Source: Streptomyces sp. NBC_01262 (GTDB taxonomy: Bacteria > Actinomycetota > Actinomycetes > Streptomycetales > Streptomycetaceae). Taken from it: DNA of 64,000 bases. The translations under genes were made by a program, and so were the position numbers. Positions 17,505 through 25,843 of the stretch are shown in pieces. The notes under the pieces were generated by a model. That model was not told the DNA's origin and did no database searches. It saw only the letters and a program-made list of their open reading frames with translations. The stretch covers positions 8,104,001 through 8,168,000 of the forward strand of contig NZ_CP108462.1 of NCBI RefSeq assembly GCF_036226365.1. The letters are read 5' to 3'. The stretch's first letter is position 1. Each line of letters begins with the position of its first letter.

Positions 17505-20500
17505 GCGCGGCCAGCCGTACCCGGCACGCCTGCGCCGAAGCGCCGGCTCCCAGCTCCTCGTAGATCCGCAACGCCTCGGCGCACGCCTGACGGGCCTCGG
17601 GGACGGACGGCGTCACATCGGCCAGGCCGCGCAGGACATCGGCCAGCCCGCGACGGCTGCCGATCCGCTCGAAGATCTCGCGTGCCTCGTCGTAGGGGGC
17701 GCGGGCCTGCTCGGGACGGCCGTCGTCGCGGGCGGTGTCGCCCAGGCCGCGCAGGGCGTAGGCCAGGCCGCTCTGGTGGCCGAGTTCACGGTTGACGGCG
17801 ACCGCCCGCCCGAACGCCTCACGCGCCTCGGCGTACCGGCCGGACAGCCGCTCCACGTCGGCGAGACCCCGCAGCAGGTCGGCCTCACCGCGCCGGTCCC
17901 CGATCCGCACCGACAGGTCGCCGCCCCGGGTGAAGGCGTCGCGGGCCTGCTCGTAGCGGCGGCTCAGGCGCTCCGTGTGACCGATGCCGCGCAGCGACTG
18001 GGCCTGGCCGCGCAGATCGCCGATCTCCTCGTAGATGTCCAGCGCGCTCCGATAGCTGTCGTACGCCTCGGCGGGCCGGTCCCGAAGCCGCTCGACATCC
18101 GCCGCTCCGCGCAGGGCCTGCGCCTGCCCCCGCCGGTCGCCGAGGTCCGCGTACAGCCCCCGCGCACCGGCGTAGGCCTCCAGCGCCTCGTCGTAACGGC
18201 CCAGCAGTACCCGCACACTGCCGAGCCCCCACAGCGCGTCGGCATGGCCGCGCCGCTCGCCGACCTCCTCGTACATGTGCAGGGCCGACTCGAACAGTCC
18301 GCTCGCCTCGCCGTACCGGCCCCGGGAGCGCTCCACCTCGGCGGCCCCCCACAGGGCGTCCGCGTGGCCGCGCCGGTCGCCGACGGACTCGTAGATCTCC
18401 TGCGCCCGGCGGTAGTTCGTCCAAGCCTCGTCCCAACCGCCCTGGAGGCACTGCGTGTCGGCGAGGCCACGCAACGCGTCGGCCTGGCTGGGCAGGTCGT
18501 GGTCCGTCACAGCGGCATCCCTCACGGTCGTCCAGATCCTGACGAGTTCGGCGGTCATCCCGGACCATCCCAGCACGACATGCGACAAGGCCGCGAGCCG
18601 TCTGGCCTGCGGGGAGCGGCGCCGCACCGCGGCGACGGTGACGGCGACCAGGTTCGCCCGCTCGGCGTCCAGCCAGTTCCGTGCCTCGCGGCCCTCCGCC
18701 GTCCCGGTGGCCAGTGCCTTCCGGGCCGCCTCGCCCCGCTGCAGGAGATGGCCGAAGGCCAGCTCCAGGACTTCGTCCCAACGCTCCTGAGGGTCCTGCG
18801 CGCCCGCCCGCTGCCGGGCGTACGCCAGAAACAGGTCGTGAAAGGAGAAACGACTGCGGCCCAGGCGCTGCAGCAGATGCCGGTCGGCCAGATCGCCGAG
18901 GCGCCGACGGCACTCGCGCACGCTCATCCCCGTCATCGCCGCGCACAGTTCCGCCCCCAGGTCCGGCCCCGGATACATGGCCAGTACGCGCAGCAGCCCG
19001 GCCTGCGCCGGATCCGCTCCGAGCGCCTGATACGACACCGCGAAGGCGGCCCCGACCCGCTGATCGGCCTCGGGAATGTCGCGCAGCGGAGTATCGGCCT
19101 CCCGCATGGCGAGCAGCAGTTCGCGGGGTTCCTCGAAACGCAGCCGTGCGGCCACCGCCTGAACCGCCAGCGGCAGAAAGCCGCACGCCCGGCAGATCTC
19201 CTCCAGCACCGGGTCGTCCGCCTCCTCGGCGGACAGGCCCGCACTGCTCACCAGCAACTGCACGGCCTCGCGGGGAGGCAGGATGTCGAGTGCGGTCAGC
19301 GCGATCCGGTCGGGATCGTGGAGCGCGATCCGGCTGGTGATCAGCACCAGCGACCCCTGGTCCCCGGGCAGCAGACACGCCACCTGCTCCACCGACGCCG
19401 CGTTGTCGAGCAGCAGCAACGCCCGTTTCCCGCGCAGCCAGTTCCGCCACAAAGCCGCCTTGGCGTCCAGTGTCGGGGCATCGTCCGCACGCACCCCCGC
19501 CCAGTTGAGCAGCACCTCCACCGCGGCATTCGCGTCGAGCGGCTCCTGATCCGGGGTATGACCGTACAGATCCAGCTCGAACTGCCCGTCGGGGAAATCG
19601 TCGGTGAACTGCTCGGCCACATACCGGGCCAGCGCCGACTTGCCCACCCCCGCCATCCCCACGATCGCGTGCACCAGCTCGGGCCTTCCCGACAGCCGTC
19701 CGCTGATCAGCCCGGGCAGCCGGTCCCGTTCCGCCGCCCGGTCCACGATCCTGCGCGGCGGCGCCTTGAGCGTGCTCCGTACGGGGGCGGGCATCGCGGC
19801 CGCCGCCACGAGCCGCGCTGACTCCGCCGGACGCTCACTGTCCAGCGGCCGAACCTCCGGGACATGCCCGAGGTGCTGGCTCAACACCGCCCGAAAATCC
19901 GCGTCCGCCAGCAGCGCCCGCACCGGAACCGCCGTCAGCCGCCGCCCCTCGTACGCCTGGTCGCTCCAGGCCACGACCCCCACGAGCGAACCGCCCCCGT
20001 GGACCACCGCACTCCCCGACATCCCCGACCACTCGTTCCACCCCGCCGGCCACGCCGTGGCCAGATCGACCGCGTACCGGTCACTGCGGGTGTATGTCAG
20101 CGGGTCAAGGGTGCCCCGCACCGTCTCCGTCTCCGTGGCATTGCCCGTACTGCGCGCCGCCGCCGCCGACATGCCCGTAACGGCCACCGCCACCGGCTCC
20201 GTCCCGGTGGCCTCGGCCCACCTCGGCCCGGCACCCAGAAACCCCTCCGGCACCGTCCAGCCGCCGCCGGGCTCCAGCCTCAGCAGCGCCACGTCCAGCT
20301 CCGCGTCCCCCTGCCACACCACCGCACACCCGACCGGTTCGGTCAGCCGCACGGCCCCACGCGGGCCGACGACCAGCCGCACCTCGATGTCCGGCCGGTG
20401 CTCCCCGTCCCCGAAGGCCACCCCGTGCCGGGACGTCAGCACCAGCGCCGGCGCGATCAGCCGCCCGGACGAGAACTCCCGCCGCCCTTCGGCGTCCACC

Positions 20501-20553
20501 GGCCCGGCCGTCACCGCCACCAGCCCCGGATGCAGATGCGCCCCCACGACCAC
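17494..20553 (-). CDS. Trypsin-STAND NTPase-TPR protein (conflict-system effector/sensor)
   Basis: This 1019-residue protein joins three modules. Residues about 1-220 are a trypsin-like serine protease with histidine in TSRHGVA (43), aspartate in ELDVALL (87) and serine in SGMSGSAV (179), so the triad appears intact. Residues about 270-620 are an NB-ARC-type STAND NTPase: P-loop GMAGVGKS (299-306), Walker B RALLLLDNA (377-385), and a GFLPLAV motif. From about 690 to the end are seven or more 40-residue TPR units with very regular DRRGxADALxG starts. The GTG start lies two bases after the stop of the trypco2 gene, so the two are translated together. Proteins of this plan are described as NTP-dependent biological conflict systems of multicellular bacteria: the TPRs sense, the NTPase switches, the protease acts. 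No target is known. Confidence 0.9.
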   Translation of the reverse strand: MVVGAHLHPGLVAVTAGPVDAEGRREFSSGRLIAPALVLTSRHGVAFGDGEHRPDIEVRLVVGPRGAVRLTEPVGCAVVWQGDAELDVALLRLEPGGGWTVPEGFLGAGPRWAEATGTEPVAVAVTGMSAAAARSTGNATETETVRGTLDPLTYTRSDRYAVDLATAWPAGWNEWSGMSGSAVVHGGGSLVGVVAWSDQAYEGRRLTAVPVRALLADADFRAVLSQHLGHVPEVRPLDSERPAESARLVAAAAMPAPVRSTLKAPPRRIVDRAAERDRLPGLISGRLSGRPELVHAIVGMAGVGKSALARYVAEQFTDDFPDGQFELDLYGHTPDQEPLDANAAVEVLLNWAGVRADDAPTLDAKAALWRNWLRGKRALLLLDNAASVEQVACLLPGDQGSLVLITSRIALHDPDRIALTALDILPPREAVQLLVSSAGLSAEEADDPVLEEICRACGFLPLAVQAVAARLRFEEPRELLLAMREADTPLRDIPEADQRVGAAFAVSYQALGADPAQAGLLRVLAMYPGPDLGAELCAAMTGMSVRECRRRLGDLADRHLLQRLGRSRFSFHDLFLAYARQRAGAQDPQERWDEVLELAFGHLLQRGEAARKALATGTAEGREARNWLDAERANLVAVTVAAVRRRSPQARRLAALSHVVLGWSGMTAELVRIWTTVRDAAVTDHDLPSQADALRGLADTQCLQGGWDEAWTNYRRAQEIYESVGDRRGHADALWGAAEVERSRGRYGEASGLFESALHMYEEVGERRGHADALWGLGSVRVLLGRYDEALEAYAGARGLYADLGDRRGQAQALRGAADVERLRDRPAEAYDSYRSALDIYEEIGDLRGQAQSLRGIGHTERLSRRYEQARDAFTRGGDLSVRIGDRRGEADLLRGLADVERLSGRYAEAREAFGRAVAVNRELGHQSGLAYALRGLGDTARDDGRPEQARAPYDEAREIFERIGSRRGLADVLRGLADVTPSVPEARQACAEALRIYEELGAGASAQACRVRLAALTE

Positions 20554-20555
20554 GC

Positions 20556-20891
20556 CTAACGACGCCCCGAAACCGTGGCCGACTCACCGGTCAGGCCGTC
20601 CCGGACGTCCAGCTTCAACCGCAGCCGGTGCGTCGTCCCCTGCGACACCCTGCCCTCCGCCCCCAGCTTCACCACCCCGAGCTGCACGCCCCCCGAGCCC
20701 CCGGCGTCCTTCCGCACCTCGACCAGGAACTCCATCTCCACCTCCGTGATCCGGAACTGAAGCCGCGCGTCCCTGCCGTGCTCCTGGGCTCTCGCCAGCT
20801 GCATCCGCAACTGCTCGATCGCCTCGGTGATCTCGTCGCTCTCGGCCGCCAACTCAAGCCCCCCGGTGATCTGTTCCGCCCGCACGCGCAT
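20556..20891 (-). CDS. Trypco2-domain protein, partner of the trypsin-STAND protein
   Basis: A 111-residue single-domain protein. Residues about 15-100 match my recollection of the trypco2 (trypsin-co-occurring) pattern: a helix with AESDEITEAIEQLRMQLARA, then strands with LQFRITEVEMEFLVEV, and a final THRLRLKLDV strand. The family is known mainly from genome neighbourhoods next to trypsin-domain conflict proteins and is thought to couple to or regulate the protease. Here its stop codon lies two bases before the start of such a protein. The ATG at 20891 is the only good start. The family call rests on pattern recognition by eye. Confidence 0.75.
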   Translation of the reverse strand: MRVRAEQITGGLELAAESDEITEAIEQLRMQLARAQEHGRDARLQFRITEVEMEFLVEVRKDAGGSGGVQLGVVKLGAEGRVSQGTTHRLRLKLDVRDGLTGESATVSGRR

Positions 20892-20924
20892 CCTGCCCCA
20901 CCCACGGCGACTCCGCCACCGCCC

Positions 20925-21755
20925 CTAACCCTTCCGCGCGACCCCGCCGTACATCCCCACCAGTTCCGAGTCGGCCGGCAGCGGGCCGTCGGGCCGCCAC
21001 GTCGGCACCTGGACCAGCCCCGGCTCCAGCAGCGTGAAGTCCCCGAAGAACTCCATCACCCGCTCACGCGCCCGGGGATTCATCGAAGCCGTGGCCGCCT
21101 TGTAGACGGCCGCCGCCTCCGTGCGCCCGTCCTCGTGGAAATCGCCCGTCGCATGCGACAGCACCAGGTACGAACCGCTCGGAAGCGCATCCCGCAGAGT
21201 GGCCACGATGCCTTCGGGATCCTCGGCCTCAGTGATGAAGTGCAGGATCGCCACCAGCAGCAGCGCCACCGGCCGCTCGAAGTCAATGGTGTCCCGCACA
21301 GCCGGGCGCTCCAGAATCGCGGCCGGGTCCCGAAGATCGCCCAGCGCGATCGACGTGTTCCCTGCCCCGGTCAGGAACACACTCGCGTACGCGTTCACAA
21401 TCGGGTCGTTGTCGATGTACGCCACCCGCGTCTCCGGCGCGATGCCCTGCGCGATCTCGTGCACATTCGGCTGCGTCGGAATCCCCGTCCCGATGTCCAG
21501 GATCTGCCGGATCCCGCACTCCGCCACCAGATCCCGCACCGCCCTGTGCAGAAACGAACGGTTAGCCCGCACGCTCGTCCGCACCTCCGGCGCCGCCTCC
21601 ATGAACCGGTGCGCCGCGACCCGGTCGACCTCGTAATTGTCCTTCCCGCCGAGAAAATAGTCGTACATCCGGGCCGGGTGCGGCTTACTGGTGTCGATGT
21701 CCTCGGCCGGTATCCCGGCGTTGCTGGAAGCCATGGGGTGTTCCGTCTCCGTCAT
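20925..21755 (-). CDS. SAM-dependent methyltransferase (DUF574/Methyltransf_19 type)
   Basis: A 276-residue protein of the actinomycete S-adenosylmethionine-dependent methyltransferase group formerly called DUF574. Typical segments are SKPHPARMYDYFLGGKDNYEVDR near the N-terminus, the SAM-binding ILDIGTGIPTQPNVHEIAQ (about residues 88-105), AYIDNDPIV, and the C-terminal PGLVQVPTWRPD. The substrate of this group is unknown. The ATG at 21755 is used; an ATG eight codons later is possible. It lies 33 bases upstream of the trypco2 gene on the same strand and may be co-transcribed with the conflict module. Confidence 0.88.
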   Translation of the reverse strand: MTETEHPMASSNAGIPAEDIDTSKPHPARMYDYFLGGKDNYEVDRVAAHRFMEAAPEVRTSVRANRSFLHRAVRDLVAECGIRQILDIGTGIPTQPNVHEIAQGIAPETRVAYIDNDPIVNAYASVFLTGAGNTSIALGDLRDPAAILERPAVRDTIDFERPVALLLVAILHFITEAEDPEGIVATLRDALPSGSYLVLSHATGDFHEDGRTEAAAVYKAATASMNPRARERVMEFFGDFTLLEPGLVQVPTWRPDGPLPADSELVGMYGGVARKG

Positions 21756-21841
21756 TCCGCGCGGGACGCTGCGCGCTGAGCGTCCTTCAGAACGACAGTC
21801 TCCCACGGCAGTTGACAACCTCAGCCGCCGTCCACGACGGC

Positions 21842-21979
21842 GGTCCGGGGTCGCAGGAGCGGGGGAGGGGACGGCGGGAGAGCCACAGACGAACCGGAGG
21901 GCCGGGGCCGCAGGGGCGGGGGAGGGGACGGCGGGAAAGCCACCAGCGAACAGGAGGTCCGGGGTCGCAGGGGTGGGGG
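21842..21979. repeat. 57-bp tandem repeat, about 2.4 copies
   Basis: Units begin with GGTCCGGGGTCGCAGG at 21842, 21899 and 21956, a period of exactly 57 bases, with GGGGGAGGGGACGGCGGGA inside each full unit. The third unit merges into a large inverted repeat. No gene covers it convincingly, although the period is a multiple of three. Confidence 0.75.
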
Positions 21980-22088
21980 TTCTGGACGCTCCGCATATTT
22001 GTGTGCGGCATGCCGGGCAAGGCTGCGAACTGCCCGCCATGCACGTAAATATGTCGGTCCAGGACCCCCACCCCGGAGGCCCCGGACC
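21956..22088. repeat. Large imperfect inverted repeat (133 bp)
   Basis: The left arm (21956-22018) and right arm (22032-22088) pair along most of their length. From outside in the matching blocks are GGTCCGGGG, GGGGTGGGGGTtCTGGAC, CATATTT-GTGC and CGGGC, with a 13-base loop. It lies between the acyl-CoA dehydrogenase stop and the methyltransferase start. It could be a terminator, a processing or attenuation structure, or a small mobile relic. The rest of the 21786-22117 gap holds only the tandem repeat. Confidence 0.75.
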
Positions 22089-22117
22089 GGCACCGGAACG
22101 TACCGCTACACGTACAG

Positions 22118-23329
22118 CTACACGTACCGCTTGAGCTCCCGCCGCGCCAGCGACCGCTTGTGGACCTCGTCAGGCCCGTCAGCCAACCGCAGGGTCCGCG
22201 CGGCAGCGTAAAGCTCGGCGAGCGGGAAGTCCTGGCCGACCCCGCCGCCGCCGTGGAGCTGGATCGCGCGGTCGAGGATGCGGCAGACCTTCTCCGGCGT
22301 GGCGATCTTGATGGCCTGGATCTCGGCGTGGGCGCCCCGGTTGCCCACCGTGTCCATCAGCCACGCAGTCTTGAGCACCAGCAGCCGCAACTGCTCGATC
22401 TCGACCCGCGCCTCGGCGATCCATTCCCCCACCACACCCTGCTCGGCGAGCGGCTTGCCGAAGGCGATCCGCCCGACCGCCCGCCGGCACATCAGCTCAA
22501 GCGCCCGCTCGGCCATGCCGATGAGCCGCATGCAGTGGTGGATCCGCCCGGGCCCCAGCCGCGCCTGGGCGATGGCGAAGCCGCCACCCTCCTCGCCGAT
22601 CAAGTTCTCCGCGGGCACCCGGACATCATGGAACACGACCTCCGCGTGCCCGCCGTGGTCCCCGTCGTCGTAGCCGAACACCCGCATGCCGCGCCGCACA
22701 TCAACACCGACCGCATCCCTCGGCACGAGGATCATGCTCTGCTGGCGGTGCCGCTCCGCGCCCGGGTCGGACTTGCCCATGACGATGAAGATCCGGCACT
22801 TCGGGTTCATGGCACCGGAGATGTACCACTTCCGCCCGTTGATCACATACTCGTCGCCGTCCCGCTCGATCCGGGTCGCGATGTTGGTCGCGTCCGACGA
22901 GGCGACATCCGGCTCGGTCATCGCGAAGGCCGAACGGATCACCCCGTCGAGCAGCGGCTCCAGCCAGGTCTTCTTCTGCTGCTCGGTGCCGAAGTCGTTG
23001 AGCACCTCCATGTTGCCGGTGTCGGGCGCGGCGCAGTTGAGCGCGGGCGGCGCGAGGTGGAGGCTGCGGCCGGTGATCTCGGCGAGCGGCGCGTACTGCA
23101 GATTGGTCAGCTGGGGCCCCCGGCTGGGCAGGAAGAGATTCCACAGCCCCCGCCGCCGGGCCTCCCGCTTGAGCTCCTCCACCACCGGCGGCGCGCTCCA
23201 GACGGCGTCGCCCACCGCCTCCTCGCGCTGCCGGGCGAAGACGGGCTCGGACGGGTAGACGCAGTCGTCCATGAAGGCGAGCAGCTGCTCGCGCAGTTCC
23301 TCGGTGCGGGCGTCGTAGGAGAAGTCCAT
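22118..23329 (-). CDS. Acyl-CoA dehydrogenase of the ACAD10/11 type
   Basis: A 403-residue acyl-CoA dehydrogenase whose motifs fit the ACAD10/11 subgroup: APPALNCAAPDTGNMEVL, FAMTEPDVASSDATNI, RKWYISGAMNP, and the C-terminal LADGPDEVHKRSLARREL in the place where other family members have the YEGT glutamate motif. The gene starts seven bases after the stop of a phosphotransferase gene. In animals the two activities are fused in ACAD10/11, which are reported to act on 4-hydroxy acids through a phosphorylated CoA intermediate. A similar two-step route is the natural inference here; the bacterial substrate is untested. Confidence 0.93.
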   Translation of the reverse strand: MDFSYDARTEELREQLLAFMDDCVYPSEPVFARQREEAVGDAVWSAPPVVEELKREARRRGLWNLFLPSRGPQLTNLQYAPLAEITGRSLHLAPPALNCAAPDTGNMEVLNDFGTEQQKKTWLEPLLDGVIRSAFAMTEPDVASSDATNIATRIERDGDEYVINGRKWYISGAMNPKCRIFIVMGKSDPGAERHRQQSMILVPRDAVGVDVRRGMRVFGYDDGDHGGHAEVVFHDVRVPAENLIGEEGGGFAIAQARLGPGRIHHCMRLIGMAERALELMCRRAVGRIAFGKPLAEQGVVGEWIAEARVEIEQLRLLVLKTAWLMDTVGNRGAHAEIQAIKIATPEKVCRILDRAIQLHGGGGVGQDFPLAELYAAARTLRLADGPDEVHKRSLARRELKRYV

Positions 23330-23336
23330 GTGCGGC

Positions 23337-24374
23337 TCAGCCTTCCTGGGAGGTGCGAAGGGTGCTCAGGCCCCGCTCGACGAGGCCGGGGACGAGGCCG
23401 CCGATGCGGTCGAAGCCGGCGCCGACGGTCTGCCCGAGGGTGTAGCGGTAGTGGATGCCCTCGGCGATGACCGCGAGCTTGAAGTAGGCGAAGGCGGTGT
23501 ACCAGCCGACACCGGTCACATCCCGGCCGGAACCCGCCGCGTAGCGCGCGATGACCTCGCTCGCGGTCGGGTGCCCGGGGGCGGCGCTCGCGGTGGGCAC
23601 GGGGGAGTCGGCGGGAGCCTCGCGCTCGCTGTACATCACGAGCAGCCCGAGGTCGGTGAGCGGATCGCCGAGGGTGGACATCTCCCAGTCGAGGATGGCC
23701 TTGACCTGGTCGTCGTCCCGCCCGACCAGTGCGTTGTCCAGCCGGTAGTCGCCGTGCACGATGGCCGCCGGGCCGGACTGCGGCAGCGCGTCCGCCAGGG
23801 CCTGGTGCAGCTCGTCGATGCCCGGCAGCTCGCGGCTGCGCGACGCGGCCAGCTGCTTGCCCCAGCGCCGCAACTGCCGCTCCAGGAAGCCCTCGGGCCG
23901 CCCGAAGTCGGCCAGCCCCACCCGCTGCGGCTCCACGGCGTGCAGCGCGACCAGCGCGTCCACCAGCCCGAGCACGACATCGCGGGTCCGGTCGGGCCCG
24001 ATCGCGGCCAGTTCGTCGGCGAAGCGGTACGGAATCCCGTCCACGTACTCCATCACGTAGAAGGGCGCCCCGATGACCGCGTCGTCCTCGCACAGCAGCA
24101 CGGTGCCGGGCACCGGGACCGGGGTGTCGTGCAGGGCGCTGATGACGCGGTGCTCGCGGGTCATGTCATGGGCCGTGGCCAGGACGTGGCCGAGCGGAGG
24201 GCGGCGTACGACCCACCGGGAGGCGCCATCGGTGACGGCATAGGTCAGGTTGGACCGCCCGCCCTCGATCAGCTCGGCGCGCAGCTCCCCCCTGACCAGG
24301 CCGGGGCGTTCGCGGTCGAGATGATCGCGCAGCCGTCCGAGGTCCAGCCCGGGTGGATTGTCCGTCCCGCTCAT
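23337..24374 (-). CDS. APH-family phosphotransferase, partner of the ACAD10/11-type dehydrogenase
   Basis: A 345-residue protein-kinase-like phosphotransferase of the aminoglycoside phosphotransferase family. The Brenner motif is VHGDYRLDNALV and the magnesium-binding aspartate lies in ILDWEMSTLGDPLTDLG. The whole protein resembles the N-terminal kinase half of ACAD10/11, not an antibiotic-resistance kinase. The ATG at 24374 is preceded by GAGGAG. It is the first gene of a coupled pair with the dehydrogenase. A TetR-like palindrome lies 41 bases upstream, in the promoter shared with the divergent dehydratase gene. Confidence 0.92.
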   Translation of the reverse strand: MSGTDNPPGLDLGRLRDHLDRERPGLVRGELRAELIEGGRSNLTYAVTDGASRWVVRRPPLGHVLATAHDMTREHRVISALHDTPVPVPGTVLLCEDDAVIGAPFYVMEYVDGIPYRFADELAAIGPDRTRDVVLGLVDALVALHAVEPQRVGLADFGRPEGFLERQLRRWGKQLAASRSRELPGIDELHQALADALPQSGPAAIVHGDYRLDNALVGRDDDQVKAILDWEMSTLGDPLTDLGLLVMYSEREAPADSPVPTASAAPGHPTASEVIARYAAGSGRDVTGVGWYTAFAYFKLAVIAEGIHYRYTLGQTVGAGFDRIGGLVPGLVERGLSTLRTSQEG

Positions 24375-24414
24375 CAATGCTCCTCGCCACTGTTCGATGC
24401 CTGACCCAAGCCAT

Positions 24415-24434
24415 CATGCCGACCAGTCGGTATG
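24415..24434. promoter_or_regulatory. TetR-type palindrome upstream of the phosphotransferase/dehydrogenase pair
   Basis: CATGCCGACC-AGTCGGTATG matches its own reverse complement at 8 of 10 positions per half; the centre CCGACCAGTCGG is nearly perfect. It lies where a repressor of the minus-strand pair would bind. It shares the half-site CATACCG with 15869-15884. Confidence 0.6.
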
Positions 24435-24535
24435 TAGTCCAGTTCTTGACGCCCGCTTCGACCGGAACCTAGGGTCCGTTCTGGTGGGCGCACAAAAATC
24501 ACATACATGAACAGCATGAAGAGGACGGAGCTCCG

Positions 24536-25837
24536 GTGACAGCGCTCAAGAACAAAGACCTCACCATCGCCGAAGTGCGGCTCACCCCCATCCTGATCTC
24601 GGACGCGCCGCTGCTCAACACCCAGGGCGTCCACCAGCCCTACACACCCCGCCTGATCACCGAGGTCGTCACCCGCGGCGGCGTCACCGGCATCGGCGAG
24701 ACCTACGGCGACACCCGCTACCTCGACCTCGCCCGGCCGCTCGCCGACGCCCTCGTCGGCTGTCAGGCCGGCGACCTCAACGCGCTCCCCGGCCTGGCCG
24801 CCCTCGTCTGCGGCGACCCCGGCCCCGACGGGGTGTCCGACTCCCTGGACGCGGGCGGCCTGCGCGGCGTCCAGACCGCCGACAAGCTGCGGCTTTCCGT
24901 CATCTCCGGCTTCGAGGTCGCCTGCCTGGACGCCCTCGGCAGGTCCCTCGGCCTGCCCGTGCACGCCCTGCTCGGCGGCAAGGTGCGCGACACCGTCGAC
25001 TACAGCGCCTACCTCTTCTACCGCTGGGCCGGACACCCCGCCCCCGAAGCGCCCAAGGACGACTGGGGCGCGGCCCTCGACCCCGCCGGGGTGGTCGCCC
25101 AGGCCCGGCGGCTGGCCCGCGAGCACGGCTTCCGCTCCTTCAAGCTCAAGGGCGGCGTCTTCCCGCCCGACGAGGAGATCGCCGCCGTCCGGGCGCTGGC
25201 CGAGGCCTTCCCGGGGCAGCCGCTCCGCCTGGACCCCAACGGCGCCTGGTCCGTGGAGACCTCGCTCTACGTCGCCGGACAGCTCGGCGACGTACTCGAA
25301 TACCTGGAGGACCCGACCGACTCCACCGCCCGCATGGCCGAGGTCGCCGCGCGGACCGATGTCCCGCTGGCCACCAACATGTGTGTGACGACCGTCCCCG
25401 AGATCGCCGAGGCCTTCACCACCGGCGCCGTCCAGGTCGTGCTGTCCGACCACCACTACTGGGGAGGGCTGCGCGCCACCCGCGAACTCGCCGCGATCTG
25501 CCGCGCGTTCGGCGTCGGCCTGTCGATGCACTCCAACACCCACCTGGGCATCAGCCTCGCCGCGATGACCCAGGTCGCCGCGACCGTCCCCAACCTCGAC
25601 TACGCCTGCGACTCCCACTACCCCTGGCAGACCGAGGACGTCATCACCCGCCCCCACCGCTTCCACGCCGGACGCCTCACCGTCTCCGACGCCCCCGGCC
25701 TCGGCGTCGACCTCGACCGCGAGGCCCTGCGGGCGCTGCACCGGCGCTGGCTGGACGACGACGGCGCCATGCGCGACCGCGACGACGCCGCCGCGATGCG
25801 CCTGGCCGAACCGGGGTGGGCGGCCCCCAGGTGGTGA
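24536..25837 (+). CDS. Enolase-superfamily sugar acid dehydratase, glucarate dehydratase-like
   Basis: A 433-residue enolase-superfamily enzyme. The capping domain (TEVVTRGGVTGIGETYGD) is followed by the barrel with the K-x-K pair in FKLKGG at about residue 200, a metal-ligand D in LRLDPNGAW, further acidic ligands in EDPTD and the catalytic histidine in MHSNTHLGI. These features fit the glucarate/galactarate dehydratase group, which removes water from the acid sugar to form a 5-keto-4-deoxy acid. GTG start at 24536 after a GGAG site. No sugar transporter or aldolase is adjacent, so the substrate is uncertain. Its stop lies 6 bases from that of the convergent metallo-hydrolase gene. Confidence 0.85.
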   Translation: MTALKNKDLTIAEVRLTPILISDAPLLNTQGVHQPYTPRLITEVVTRGGVTGIGETYGDTRYLDLARPLADALVGCQAGDLNALPGLAALVCGDPGPDGVSDSLDAGGLRGVQTADKLRLSVISGFEVACLDALGRSLGLPVHALLGGKVRDTVDYSAYLFYRWAGHPAPEAPKDDWGAALDPAGVVAQARRLAREHGFRSFKLKGGVFPPDEEIAAVRALAEAFPGQPLRLDPNGAWSVETSLYVAGQLGDVLEYLEDPTDSTARMAEVAARTDVPLATNMCVTTVPEIAEAFTTGAVQVVLSDHHYWGGLRATRELAAICRAFGVGLSMHSNTHLGISLAAMTQVAATVPNLDYACDSHYPWQTEDVITRPHRFHAGRLTVSDAPGLGVDLDREALRALHRRWLDDDGAMRDRDDAAAMRLAEPGWAAPRW

Positions 25838-25843
25838 ACGCCC

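Noticed and set aside
17580..18480. Regular 120-base spacing considered as a CRISPR or intergenic repeat array
   Set aside because: The repeats encode TPR units within a coding frame, and unit and spacer structure do not fit CRISPR.
17776..19821. 681-codon plus-strand frame opposite the STAND gene
   Set aside because: The minus strand has protease, NTPase and TPR motifs in one continuous frame; this one has none.
23337..24374. Aminoglycoside resistance kinase
   Set aside because: The APH fold is present, but the sequence and its coupling to an acyl-CoA dehydrogenase fit the ACAD10/11 kinase half, not drug resistance.
24374..25741. 455-codon minus-strand frame opposite the dehydratase
   Set aside because: Low-complexity Gly/Val composition, no motif, and a clear enolase-superfamily gene on the other strand.
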